Positions 1 to 11,938 of a stretch of DNA of 64,000 bases are shown one piece after another. The notes under the pieces are model-generated. The model had not been told where the DNA came from. It made no database searches and saw only the letters and a list, made by a program, of their open reading frames with translations. How positions within the stretch are numbered: the first letter of the stretch is position 1; each line of letters begins with the position of its first letter. The stretch spans positions 315,956,041-316,020,040 of the forward strand of contig NC_081405.1 of NCBI RefSeq assembly GCF_030272615.1. Direction: 5' to 3'. This DNA is from Cryptomeria japonica (Eukaryota > Streptophyta > Pinopsida > Cupressales > Cupressaceae). The position numbers and the translations under genes were made by a program.

Positions 1-520
1 TGTCATGAAATATATGCACGTTGATATGTGGCCCAAATATTTTTCAATCCAAAAGGAATCACCTTATAGCAAAAGGCTCCCCAAGGTGTTGTGTAAGCTA
101 TTTTATGCTAATATTTAGGTGAATTTTGATTTGGTTATATCCAGAGAATCCATCCATGAGTGAAAGCATCCCATGTCTTGTTGTAAGGTCAACAATGATG
201 TTGATATTAGGCAATAAGAAATCACCTCTAGGACATGATTTATTGAGGCCTTTAATATCTATGCAGATGTGGATGCTCCTATTTAGTTTGCCAATTAGTA
301 CAATAATAGAAACACATTCTCAATTATTAATAGGGTGTATGAATCCTACATCCAATATTTTTTGAAGTTTTTATTTGACCAATAGAGCTATTTGGGGATG
401 CCTCTTTCTCAATTTCTGCTTAACTAGTTTTGAATTTGGATAGACTATAGGATGATGAACTACAAGATTAGGATCCAACCCTGGCATATCAACATAGGGA
501 CATGTAAAGGATTCTAAGAA
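1..520 (-). pseudogene. H reverse transcriptase, N-terminal half (partial)
   Basis: Minus-strand translation gives a typical plant Ty3/gypsy reverse transcriptase. Reading from about 480 down, an N-terminal segment with VKQKLRKRHPQIALLVK is followed by DIKGLNKSCPRGDF, then SLMDGFSGYNQIKI near 130-160, then VIPFGLKN near 50-75. These correspond to the fingers/palm blocks that precede the catalytic YxDD motif, which falls outside the window. In-frame stops are present, for example after LLVK, so this is a decayed copy. RT copies element RNA into cDNA in the virus-like particle. Family assignment to Ty3/gypsy is firm; the sub-lineage (Tat/Athila-like) is a guess. Confidence 0.88.
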
Positions 521-1548
521 GTGGTGCCCAAGTTGATCTCTTTAGTTTGTTTGATAAGGATTGACGACCTTTCTTTTTGTGGAGGTACTATTAGAGGCAA
601 GTCAACTTCCTCAGCTTCTATTGCCTAATGTAGGTTTTTCCTAAAAGATATGTATTTCATTTTTAATTTTTCTTTGTTTGATAGCACCTTATTTAGGTTT
701 TCACTAGGCGACTCTTTATCTTTATTTATTTATTTTACTAAGGAAGTTGACTGGACTACCAAAGTATGCATTCTCATTGAGTTGGATTTTGCATGCTTTG
801 TTGTGATCACTTGAATCTTTCATTTCTAGCAATTATAGTATAGCTTCATCATTTTCACATATATTTAAAGTAGGTGGTCATTGTTGGTCCCAATTTATTA
901 GCACAGGGTATCCAAGTTAGATTTTGGATGAGGTGGATGGTATGATAGTGCAAATGTAGACGAAGGAGAATATTTCAACAAGATATTCAAAAGGTTCTTC
1001 GCAAAAATCATTATTGGTATCATCAACATCAAAAGAAGCTTTTGGAGCACCAACAAGGGTCAACTTAGATTCTGAAGTGTAACCCAAGCCTCTATTCTTT
1101 ATATTTGATATAGGTGTGATTATTCTTTTATACCTTGTCCTTGATACCCCATTTGATCAACAACAAGAAATGCTTTGGTATATTTTTTCTTAGGTAATAT
1201 GATGGGTTCCTCATCTTCTTCTCTATACATCTAAGAGGTGACAACTTCTTCAAGATTTTCTTCAAGAGGACCCTATTGTTGAAAGTTAGTATCTTTGCAT
1301 TGTACCACTAGCTTTTTTTGAGTGTTCAAGTGTTTAGGGTGGTCAAAGGGTTTTGGAGAAAATGGAAGATGATCAAAATATGCTACATCTTGAAGGGCAT
1401 ACTCTCCACATCCTTTATCATTTATCTTATACTTGATCTTGGGCTAGGTGGATTGAGAGGATAAGGCAACATTTGTGCGATTGATGGAGAATATTGAAAT
1501 AGGGGTATAAAGTGGGAAATGGTTAAGGTGTTTCCCTTCAAGAAGTTT
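521..1548 (-). pseudogene. H protease-RT linker, decayed
   Basis: This lies between the protease and RT of H in the same orientation and is broken by stops. Near 1120-1170 the minus strand reads MGYQGQGIKE, which resembles a G-patch-like stretch (MGYxxGxGLG) that some plant gypsy pol proteins carry after the protease; this is tentative. Further left, acidic and hydrophobic stretches are spread over shifting frames. No enzyme domain is supportable here. Confidence 0.45.
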
Positions 1549-1984
1549 TCAATATTGGAAGGGCTCGAGATAAAAAAGAATGGAGATTTCTCTTCCATTC
1601 CAAGGGAATTCTAGGCATTGGTGATAAGTGGAAGGGATGACTTGCATGGAATGAATCCATGGTCTTCCAAGGAGTATTTTATAGGGGAGATCAAAGTCTA
1701 AGAATTGACAAGTAGTCTCAACCATAACTAGACCAACTTGGAGTGGTAATGTGATAGTTCCTTTGGAATCTCTTTCAGCATCATCATAAGCCTTTATGGT
1801 CATATTCTTCTGTGGGTCAATGATATCATCAAGGTATCCCAATTATTTAATTAATCTCAATGTACATATGTTTAAGCCCGATCCACTATCTATAAGGACT
1901 CATTTGGTTTTATGTTTGTGAATGGAAGCTTCGATATGTAAAGGTTTAATATGGGATGAATAAGTGGTTCGAAGATCTATATTG
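1549..1984 (-). pseudogene. H aspartic protease
   Basis: Retroviral-type aspartic protease of the gypsy element; it would cut the Gag-Pol polyprotein in the particle. The active-site block LIDSGSGLNICTL is read on the minus strand around 1865-1905. The flap region follows, and the C-terminal hallmark YKILLGRPWIHSM then STYHQCLEFP lies near 1590-1680. An in-frame TGA just before the active site, at the position of a CGA codon (...KTK*VLIDSG), fits methylation-driven C-to-T decay. The N-terminal edge stops exactly at the GTGAA target duplication of J, and the missing upstream sequence resumes in frame at 40269. Confidence 0.9.
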
Positions 1985-1989
1985 GTGAA

Positions 1990-4261
1990 TGTTACCTCCA
2001 AAGCCTATTCTTTAAATAAAGGAGTTCAAAATTTTCACAGACATGGGACTCAGTGCAGTCTATGAAACAACCTCTTGGATTTTAGAAACTTACACTTCAA
2101 ATTTTAGAGGGGGATGGAAAGGGAAGATGGAATTAAACATAAGTTAGCTACACTAAGATAGTTTGTGAATGCAAATATTTTTACAACACTTAAAAATCCT
2201 CTCTTATAAATAACATAAAACAAGAAAATCCAAAAGTTGGGCACAAAATGCCACATACTCTTCATTGTTAGAAAGAGAATAGGATTCATAAGGTTAGATA
2301 GACACATTTAATAGCATTCAAATCTGCCCTCGAGAAGCACCCACTAAGGTCCACTAAAACTTGAGTGTTCCAATTATTTCACTTATCAACTAACCATTTG
2401 TGATGTTTTCCCACCAAATAGTATAATCTAATTCCTAGCCATAAATCACTATAGAAAAGAGAAGAATGCTTGACATGATCCTTATTTTGAAAACTTATGC
2501 TAGAAATTATAAAAGTAGAGACTAATAATTATCAATAGTTATACCCATCTTGAAATGACACAGAGCATTAAATCAAAACATTAAACAAAAATAAAACTCA
2601 CAGAGAGGTAAACTTGGAACAATCCACTAGGTTTGATTTTTATCAAGAAAATGATTATACAATGTTAAGGTCTAGGGTAATTTTTATTTATTTCCAAGTG
2701 TTCTTTAAAAAAATGGCCAACCCTTGATACAAAGTTCCTATAGGCCTATATAGAGTAATTTGTTATGACTAGAGACAATGTCTGGAACTAAGAGAGTCTT
2801 TACATATTTTTCGTATGTTCACTGCCATCATAAAGATTGTTCCAAACACCTTGGGCCCATGACTTTCACATCATTATTTTTCTTTTATGACCATGTCATG
2901 GATGTCACCTATATTGTTGATTAATTATATTGCAACTACATTGGCATAGACCTTTCCCTTTTCCATTCCTCGGTGTTACCACACAGTGCATTTTGGTGCC
3001 CCTCCACTTGTGAAACCGCCTATTGTGTGTCCCTAACCCATTCTAGGTTCAAAATATCTCTTAGCCTCTGGCTCACTAACAAGTGGTGTTTCTTGAGTTT
3101 TTCTTATTTCCTTTTCCACTTGCCTGCATGTTCAACATGTGGCGCGCTAGCAAAATTTGTTAAGGCTTCTTTTCTTTTCGCCTTCAAAATCCTCCATGGT
3201 GCCAACCAGGCCTAGAATTTGACAGGCTATATGGCCATTTTTGCACTTTTAGACCGTATATTACAACTAATAAAATTAGTAGACCGTATGTATCATGCTA
3301 TTTTTTCCACAAACCGTATATATGACACTTAAAATTATTAATAAGACGTAAATTATTATAATAGGTAATATATATTGATATATATTATTTTACAATGTTT
3401 ATTATAAATATATGAATTTATTTAGAATATTTTAAAATGGTAGGATTAAGATATAATTGTTTCTAATTTTATATTATTTTTATATGAATTTTTAGTATGT
3501 TTTTTTTAATATAAATTTAGAAACTTTGTCAATTTATGTTTTAATATTTTTTTAAGATTGTCTTAAATATCAATATAGAGACTTCTAACAATTGAAATGA
3601 TAAGATATAATCATTTCTAATTTTTTAAAATATTGTAATAAAAAAATCTAAAATGGTTTCTATTTTTATATTAAACAAGATTTTTGGGTTGAATTTAGAA
3701 ACTTACAAGTAGATTTAATATTTTTTTAGTGCATTACTAATTTATCATTGTTTTTTAAATTTTTACATTTTTTTGATGGAATTATTTCTTTTCACCTGAA
3801 TTGAATTTTATTGGAACTTCAATTCTGTGAAGCTTAAAGAATTGACACTTAACATATTTTAAAAAACATAAAACGAAGGCATTAAAATTACTAAACCGTA
3901 ATAAAAAATTCAAATGACAGGCAGGGGTGACCGTCAAATTCAAGGCCTGGTGCCAACATGTCGCTTCCTCTGTAGTGAGTGCTTTGGAGGCAAAATATTT
4001 TGTGGGCATCACACTAATCTATCATGTGGCATGCTTGCACATTTTAAAGAGAATTTGGTGTAACTTTTTGGAGGAAAATCATGTGGGAGTGACACATGGA
4101 TCATTCTACACGATCTTGACTTAAACAAATAAAGTGGTGAAGAGCTGCTCGAGAAGGAAACTGATGGCATCAAAATGAAATCTCTCCAAAAGTAAGAGAT
4201 TATAGTATTGATTATATCAATCCCATAAGAATAAGTCCACATAGCATTGGATTTATCTATA
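1990..4261. repeat. J LTR, left copy (contains hAT MITE)
   Basis: It aligns with 38714-40263 along its length: both start TGTT(G)ACCTCCAAA, share the block around TCTATGAAACAACC, and end ATCTATA. The 743-bp MITE plus its 8-bp duplication accounts for the extra length, leaving about 1.52 kb. Short ORFs here are not conserved between the two copies and are not treated as genes. Confidence 0.8.
3207..3949. mobile_element. Non-autonomous hAT-type element (MITE)
   Basis: Terminal inverted repeats CAGGCCTAGAATTTGAC (left) and CAGGCCTTGAATTTGAC (right, reverse complement) differ at one base. The 8-bp target duplication GTGCCAAC is at 3199-3206 and 3950-3957. An 8-bp TSD with a CAGG start is the hAT signature. 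The interior is very AT-rich with no transposase ORF. Subterminal repeats of an accgtat-like motif (near 3250, 3282, 3313 and, reduced, 3893) could be transposase-binding sites, as known for hAT elements. The matching position in the other J LTR (about 39950) reads gtggtgccaataca and is an empty site. Confidence 0.9.
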
Positions 4262-7200
4262 GATTTGGCATCTCACAAGGGACTTTTGCATGCGAAGGTA
4301 GATCCAAATTCTCTAGTTCACAGACAAGAAAGCCACCCTCACCAAAGGGGAGTTTGCATTTTGCCGATTCATTCCAATTATTATCAAATTGGTTATTAAT
4401 GATAAATCAAGGGTTAAAATTACATCTCTTTAGGTGATCAATCTAGCTGACATCCATCCTCACTTCATGCCAATCCCCTTTGAATTGTGCATGCTTGCTC
4501 CATTTCACAATTTCCCAACTTTCTGCAGTTAGGAGTTTAATTAGAATATAATTATCATTCATCTTGGACTGAAACCACATGAGTTAAACACATGTTCCTG
4601 CACATCTCAAATAATTATTAACATTGTAGATAAAAAATATCTTAGTTCAAAACAAACAATGCACTATGGAGAATATCAAGGTAAATAGAAGGTTACCATA
4701 GTGAATTAGCTTAAGTTAGACATATATGCTTCTATAAATGTCATCGTAGCTTGGTTTCATGCTTCACAATACTTGTGGGGCCAACAATTGAGAAGAAGAT
4801 TAATTAGAGCATGAATGGGGCTAAATTAGAGAGTCAGGTTTAAGCTCATTAAAAGAAGACACGTGGCACACTGGTAGGATTTTGTAACATTAGAAACAAT
4901 TGGCCCTTCCAAAATGCACGTGGGAGTGACACGTGGAAAATGAAAAGGTAGGGTATAAAAGTTTGGAGGGGCCACAATATACCTTGGTTTGTCTAGGTGT
5001 GGGAAGTGCCATTTTTCAAAAGGGTGTGCCTTCATAGTAGCAAATAGGTTTAAGAAAGTGTGGAAACACGTTGTTGACTACAAACGTTCTTGAGCTCTCA
5101 ATGTATTAATTAAGCAACAAATGAGGTCTTGATTTTAGCATGATCATTAAGGGGTGTGTTGTGGAAGGACCATGATAAATTGCTATTCAAAGAGATAAGT
5201 AAATTCATGCACTCATTACCTAGACTTATGAAAGGAGATTTAGAGAAGCTTCCCAAAGAAAAAGATTTTTTTACCAAGAACCAACATAAAAGCAGAATAT
5301 CATGGCATAGTATACAAAAACCTCCATCATTTTGGTGTGTGCATCATGATTCATTTTCCATTCCTTCCCAAGGATGAATAATATAGAAGATACACCTTTA
5401 TTAAACTATGTAATTGGGTTCATCCCTCCTAGCCAACTAAGATAGATCCTTGTTGGTAGACATACATCCATAGCCTCAACAATATTATCTCTTTGATTTC
5501 CATTGAGAATAGCTCTACTGTTAGCAGAGCATCTATAGCTCCTACAGAGTTGCTTATACTTCCCAAGCATAGATTATTTATCTATATATTTTTGCTCAAA
5601 TTTTTTGTTTCCATTTTTTATATTTTCATATTTTAATCTGTTAATAATGAAGACATGTTGCCAAGGTGGAAATCAAAGTGGTAGAAAGGGCAACCTTAAG
5701 ATTTTTCACTTAACAAAAATGCACACTTCTACCATATTCCCTCTCAGGGAAGTATGAAATGTTTGTTTATTATACTAAATTTCATAGAAGCCACCACCTA
5801 CTATGACATGACAACCTACAATAGGGGTCATACTTTAAAAGAAAGCTAAAATCTTTGTTAATCTTAAGCCAAATCTTGTAATGCCTCTCAAGTTGCTCTT
5901 CTGTATTTCTTCTCCTTAATGTGGATTTGGCTATGAGCTAGTGATTGTGTCATTTAATTACCAGTGTTAACCTTTTTGAGGTGCTATGATATTATTTTGG
6001 ATGTTGCATTTGATTTTAGTGTGAGTCCTTGGGTTCCTAGCTTATATTGTGAGTGGATGCATGTTCTATGTTCATGTTGGACCAGTGATGTTTTAGATTG
6101 CTTCATGATGATCATGATTGTGCTACTACATTGGGATGCATGGTTTCTTTTGTGTGTGGTTGTGAGGACCATTTCTCTATTTGTTGTTGCTTATCTAATT
6201 TAAGTACTAGATTCATTGTGGATTGTTATCATAGTTATGATGTTTAAATATAAATGTTGATTCAATTAATAACTAGAATATGACAAGTGATGTTAATCCA
6301 GTTGGTTGATTCAAAAGTAATAAATCATATTTTATGTTATTGTATTTTTTATGAGATTAAATTCTTAGCAATATATTCGTTTGAAGATGCTATATTGATT
6401 TGATGAGATGTCATGTTACTAACCATGTTATTATAGGACCACAATCAGGGAATGTTAATGATTCTTTCAGTTATATGTATATGTATATGTATATGCATAT
6501 GTATATGGATATGTATATGTATATGTATATGCATATGTATATGTATATGCATGTGTATATGTATATGTATATGTATATGAATATGTACATGTATATGCAT
6601 ATGTATATGTATATGTATGCACAAGTGTTTGTATATTTTAGCTGGTGCAGGTATAGAGTATCGACTCCACCTTGCTCCATAGGTCTAAGCATGCTCATAT
6701 CCTTGATGGTGGTTATAGGAGATAGCACACTGGCCATTAATGTTACCCAACCATAGCCATCATTCCTAATTTGGATGATATTCATTAATTTTATTTATTT
6801 ATACCTTTGGTTACTAGTTTGGTAATGTCTGGTTACCCAAATACATATTGTGAATAGCTAGTAAAGATTGTTTGTGCATAATCGGTCATATGTGAATTGT
6901 CGTTGTTATAGTGCATATATTAATCATATTTAAATACTATAGTGACAATTTCATATTTAATTATGAAATGCAGATTATATGTATTCAATTTAATGTGGAT
7001 TAAATGATTTTAACTTTGGGGGTATTTTGGGAGTAATTGGATTTACTTGTCAAATTTGAATTTTAATATTTTTATATTTTTGCTCCAAAGTGGGTTTATA
7101 TTGTATTTTTTAAGTTCGTTTTTTGAGACTTAGATTTAATTTAAAATTTGAAGCTCTCAAACCCTACAATGGGAAATTTTATTTGTTGATTGGGAGGGAA

Positions 7201-8102
7201 TTCCTTGGATGAATTTTGTGGATAGGAGATCATTGGCTTTGTGTGGGCTAACTCTTTATTCTAATCGGTTTTCATGAGTTCTTTGGCTCCATATTTGATT
7301 TTAAATTTATTCAACATGAAGGTGACTTTTTATTGATTTATCTCTTGATTCTCAATGAAATTGTTTGATTCTTATTTCTATTAGTTAGCAAATGGATTTA
7401 GATGCTTTTCCCAATTTGGAATGTTGAATTTTAGCAAAGATTTGAATTTATTGTATTTGAAAAATTGAAAAAGTTTTATAAGAAGAAATGCTGCCCAATT
7501 TTTTATTGGATGCATGGACTTTATATTTTATTGCATGAATGAGTTGCTGTTCACTTATGGACCAATGGCTTTTTCCTAATTTTTGATTGGATAAGTTTGA
7601 ATATTTAAGCTTTTTGGAGGTCCATCAATGGTGGATGGCCTCCATAACTGGTTTTTGGTCATTTTGGACCTTTTGATGAAAATGTGAATTTGGTATTTTA
7701 AATGTGTTATTATTATGTGGAATGATAATATTATATATGAAAATTTGATTGTTGGATCGATTCGGATCCATTATCTTGGCATTAGGGCCAATCGAGTATG
7801 TTTTGGATACACATGAAAATGTCAATGCATATTGTGTTTATTTGATGAGTTTTGGTATTGTTGGGCTTAATTGTGATATTATATGGTCTTTCATATTGGA
7901 ATCTGGTTATGAGTTTCACATTTTTATTTACTTGAGCCCAGGGTGGGTAATAGGACCAATGATGGGAGTGGTGTCCAATGGGGGTCAGGGTACAAAGGGA
8001 CTACCAAGGTAACTCATTGGACATTTTGTAATCAAGTGAAAACTAATGTCATGTTAATAAAATTAAAAAAAAGATAAAGTGGATTCCCCTCTCATGGCCT
8101 TG
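4262..8102. other. J internal DNA, left part; no gene recognised
   Basis: AT-rich DNA between the left LTR of J and element B. Small ORFs at 4826-5035, 5156-5377, 5964-6203 and 7749-8012 show no domain, motif or second copy that I can see. The first bases after the LTR (TTTGGCATCTCACAAGGGAC) are faintly like the PBS of Tat-lineage gypsy elements, too weak to call. It contains the hexanucleotide tract listed separately. Confidence 0.4.
6473..6618. repeat. Hexanucleotide microsatellite (ATGTAT)n with ATGCAT variants
   Basis: About 145 bp of near-perfect 6-bp units, mainly TATATG with interspersed GCATATG, GGATATG and ACATG variants. It is open on both strands (repeating Met-Tyr one way, Ile-Tyr the other), which produces spurious ORFs. 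Confidence 0.95.
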
Positions 8103-8107
8103 AGTGA

Positions 8108-9727
8108 TGATGTAGAGGATATTGGTCTACAAACACCCCAATAGGCAATACTTGTTATTTCCACAATTTGACCTTAGAATCCCTCAAGTTTTTCTAGTCT
8201 TCTCCTTCACCAAAGAACTCAAATTTGGGTTACCAACTTAATCAAACAAATTAATCATCACCTAGGGGATTTACATGCCCCAAACAAATTCTCAACACTC
8301 AAGACATCCCCATTTTCTTGGTTTACACAAAACCTTCTTACCCGGGTGCAACCTAGGCCTACTTCTAGTAGCCCCACTAGACTGGTTTTCCCCACTTAAT
8401 TCCACTTTTTCCCAAAACACTTACAAAAAATGTTAGACTTATAGATACCCTTTTAGAAGTTGTATGACACATGTGAAACTCAGCTATGTTTCCTTTGGAC
8501 AAAATACCTTGACCAGTACCCTGCTACACATAGAATAGGCCCAATTAGCCCTGTTTTCCAAAGAAAGTACCAATAATTGGTACAACCACAACACCAAACC
8601 TAAAAAAAGTCTTTAAAAATGTTTCAAAACAACATATTTTCTAGGTTTCAAGGAAATACACACTCATTTGATAGGTTAGATATCAAACCCTCCTTTTTAG
8701 GCCTCCTAACCTAGGGCTCACTCAAAACCACTCCTCCATTCACTTCCAAATTCAAAAAAGGGTCATTTAACATTGTATTCAAACCCCAAAAACATATTCC
8801 AACATTAAAGTACCACCTTGTTAAGCTACTTCTTCTGCTGCTATACTCATGCCACCATTTTCATGCTTTTTTTCCTCACAAACAGTCACTTTTCTTGATG
8901 ATCACCTATTCAATCTCTTTTCCCTACATTCTTGTCATTGGGATAGTTAAAAATACATTGATAGGGTCTCATTCCTCAAGGATTAGTAAAGATATAAAGG
9001 GGAATGAGCCCTAACTTCTCATTTTGACTCCAAACTAACACAAAATGTGCACCTACAATAGGGTTCTTTTGGACAATCAAAATAAATGATCAAAAAAGAT
9101 TTAAAATCCTTCAAAATGGATTCAAATTCTCATAAATACCCAAAGGAATCACCTAAAATCCATTTCCAATCCTTAAAATGAAAGAAACAATCCAAATCAA
9201 GCAAGTAACTTTCAGATTTTGTATTAAAAAAGAGCAGTCCATACAATGCAAGTGTGATTCCTTTCCCAAATTTCAATCTTCTTCTCCAAGTCCTATAGCA
9301 TGTGTCATAAACCAATACAACCTGCCCAAACTGACCATAACTAGCTTTCTCTTAACAAACACTTAAATCTCTTGTTTGGCTAACTAACCGTTGGGTTTTC
9401 AAATTTGAATTTGACAACACTAGACATAATCCCCTTAATCCTAATTTATCAACACCAAAGGCTTTATTTGAGCCTTATTACATCAAAATGACTCAACACA
9501 ACCTAATTAAACTCATTAGGCATCCTTTGTGCCATTTTTACATATTTTAACTTATTGACCCCTATTAGGTCCATTTGCACTCAAAACTCATTTCATTCTT
9601 CCTACTAGATTCAAATGCCTTAGTAGGATTTATTACATGATTTTTAGGTCCTTTAGACCATTGAATCCATGTATTACACCAAAATGGCTTCATGTGCCTC
9701 CATGCCACAGGGAGTTCTCCTACACCA
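8108..9727 (-). repeat. B LTR (3' copy)
   Basis: It aligns along its length with 20621-22243. It begins TGATGTAGAGGAT and ends TACACCA. The shared blocks are near-identical with scattered substitutions and small indels. ORFs at 9130-9315 and 9178-9366 are chance frames inside the LTR. Confidence 0.92.
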
Positions 9728-9740
9728 TACTCCCCCCCTA
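9728..9740 (-). other. B polypurine tract
   Basis: tactcccccccta on the plus strand reads as a purine run on the element strand, directly abutting the 3' LTR. This is where plus-strand DNA synthesis is primed. Confidence 0.75.
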
Positions 9741-10323
9741 TAAAAAATCTCTTATCCCAAGAGAATAGGGGTCTGGTCGGTACTCCATGCATTCTTCTAG
9801 AAGGCCACCTGCACCTTTGGCCTCTTGTAAACTTGTGTAGCAATAAAAACTCATGAAATGAGTTGGTCTTCCACCTATTACCTACAACAAACTCATGATC
9901 AGATAAAAACAAATCATTAGATCTTTGGTTTAGATAGTCACGTATGGACTGCTGCTGGACCATTTTCCTTGCCTTTGTGAGGTCCAAATGACCCCCAACT
10001 CCATTAATCTTTGAAGGACTATCATTTTCCTTAATATGCATACCTAGAGGGCACTCAACAGTCCCTACCATCACGCTAGTCTGCAGCTTCCTTTTGTTGT
10101 CAGCAACAGAATGTTGCTACCCTTTTGACTTCTTTCCACACCCCTGATCACTGCCTTATGTTCCCTTCACATTAGGAACCTGCATACTCACACATTCCTT
10201 GCTACCAAAGCATATTACACTGGATTCAAAGATCTGATTATTCTTTAAAGGAGTCAGTGTAAATCTCTTACCATCTTTGTGAACAACATATGTGTTCAAG
10301 AACCCATCATGCAATGTCTTTCT
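9741..10323 (-). pseudogene. B polyprotein tail after protease, no RT
   Basis: After the stop at the end of the protease block, the minus frame continues with RKTLHDGFLNTYVVHKDGK near 10250-10320, the usual sequence following LGRPW in chromovirus-like gypsy pol. Instead of the RT leader it then moves into an unfamiliar Arg/Trp-rich stretch (RGQRCRWPSRRMHGVPTR near 9760-9830) that runs to the PPT. An open frame at 9565-10074 straddles the LTR boundary. I do not recognise this tail; it may be a deletion-junction product. Confidence 0.5.
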
Positions 10324-10734
10324 CTAATATTCCCAAGGCCTTCCCAAGAGTACATGACAACATGTCATAGGAACAATATCACACAATACCCTATCATGAT
10401 AATCACCAATGGTAAAATCTACATATGCTTGCTCTTGGACTACTAGATTTTGTTCATCTGTTACCCAAGTGGCTTTGTAGGGTCTATTATGTGGTATTCT
10501 TACTAAATTCAACTTGTCAACCATCTCTTGAGAAACCAAGTTATCAAAAGAACCTGAATCAATGATGATCCTACATACTTTACCATGAATCAAGCATTGA
10601 GTTCTAAAAATGGATACTTGGGGTTGTATCTGCTGCAACCTTTGTCCTTTTCCAAACATCAGAAAGTCACCCTCAAGTTCTGGAGCATCAATACCAATCT
10701 TCTCTTTTGTTGGTTGTTCTTCCCCTTGGGCCAA
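10324..10734 (-). pseudogene. B aspartic protease
   Basis: A retropepsin-like domain in a 136-codon open stretch. The catalytic IIIDSGSFDNLVS lies about 55-67 residues in, followed by VDKLNLVRIPHNRPYKATWV and the C-terminal hallmark CHVLLGRPWEY. The spacing and sequence match the protease of chromovirus-type gypsy elements. Upstream, two stops (TAA, then TAG just before 10734) separate it from the gag zinc knuckle, whose last codon is now at 18181 because element A lies between. Protease cleaves the particle precursor. No polymerase follows it here. Confidence 0.88.
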
Positions 10735-10779
10735 CTAAACTATTTTCTCAGTCTTCTTGCCACCTTATTCATTCATTGG

Positions 10780-11876
10780 TGTTGGCTTGATGATGATTGT
10801 AATGTATTCATCACTTGTTGTCATTGATGAAACACTCTCACATACATATGTGATAACATTGACTACCGATGTAACTTCAATTGGTTTACACTACCAACTA
10901 GTATGTTTGAGGTCTATCTCTAATCGGTACTTTGTGTCAACCGGTATGTGCCTAAGAGATAACCTGTGGTAACACTAAGACAACATCAGAATCGGGATGA
11001 TGATGAAGAAGAAGAACAAGTGGAAGATTCCATGACAACGATTCACTAGTTTTATTCCAACTAGTATTAAATTGCTCTAACTGGTATTCGATTTTGTGAT
11101 GAGTTACCAGCACCGTTTGTTTGGCGGTCATTTTTGTGATGAGTTATGTTTACTTGTCTAGATACACTGCACCTAGGGAATTGTGTTCCTATGACCGACA
11201 TAAGGTTTGTATGTCTATTTAAAGACATTTTAGAGAATCATTTTGATGATGAGAATATATAAAGAGTTGTTATGTGAAAAAGCTTTTGTTGAAAAGTAAT
11301 AAGTGTTAAGATGAAGAGCAGTGTTGAATGTACTTAGAAGGATCTGATCAAGCAAGTTTTGTGCTACTCAGAACAGATCAAGCCATTCTTGTTGTTCTCT
11401 AACCATTACGATGGAATCAAATTCCTTAACCAGGTAAGCTCTAACAAGCTTCATTGTACAAATCCTCTAACAAGGTGATCCATTAGTTTGGATTCTCAAA
11501 TCCTCCAGCAAGGTTACTCCTAATAGGGTAGTACTCTTAACAGGGTATAAAGCTTCTAATCAAGCTTGGGATCTCTAACAAGATTAACTCCTAGCAGAGC
11601 TCTTTGTAAGATCCTAACCGGTCAATTTTCTATTTTTGCAGATAGTTAACTTGTGAGTTCCATCTCACCGTGGTTTTTACATATTTGGGTTTTCCACATA
11701 TAAACACTTGTGTTATGGTGGATGTTCTACTTTATGTGGATGCTATTATTTGATTTTGGATAGCATGTATTTTGTTTAACTGCTTGGTTAAGTTCATCTA
11801 CTGGTTAATGTTTAAAGTAGTGTGTATTTTGGTATCACTGATTCACCCCCCCTCTCAGTGCTTTTCAAGTCCATCA
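10780..11876 (+). repeat. A 5' LTR
   Basis: It starts TGTTGGCTTGATGATG and ends CCATCA. Near the end it carries the C-run block (TGATTCACCCCCCC) seen in every copia-like LTR here. It has several CTAG or CTGG sites where the 3' LTR keeps CCGG, consistent with CpG decay. Repeated ctaacaagg-type phrases fill 11437-11615. Confidence 0.93.
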
Positions 11877-11891
11877 ATTAGTATCAGAGCC
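11877..11891 (+). other. A primer-binding site (initiator-Met tRNA)
   Basis: attagtatcagagcc follows the 5' LTR immediately. It differs at one base from the TGGTATCAGAGC consensus complementary to the 3' end of plant initiator-Met tRNA. Confidence 0.85.
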
Positions 11892-11938
11892 TAACTTCTT
11901 TGAAGCCTAACCTCTTAGAAGGGAATCTTGAAACTACC

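Noticed and set aside
4262-4290. PBS for J in plus orientation (TTTGGCATCTCACAAGGGAC)
   Set aside because: The resemblance to Tat-lineage PBS sequences is partial, and the other end of J offers an equally weak candidate in the opposite orientation.
6473-6618. CRISPR-like array
   Set aside because: The 6-bp units are continuous with no spacers, and the DNA is plant.
6400-6785. ORFs of 118 and 104 codons rich in Met-Tyr or Ile-Tyr
   Set aside because: They are produced by the hexanucleotide microsatellite, which happens to be open on both strands. There is no complexity outside it.
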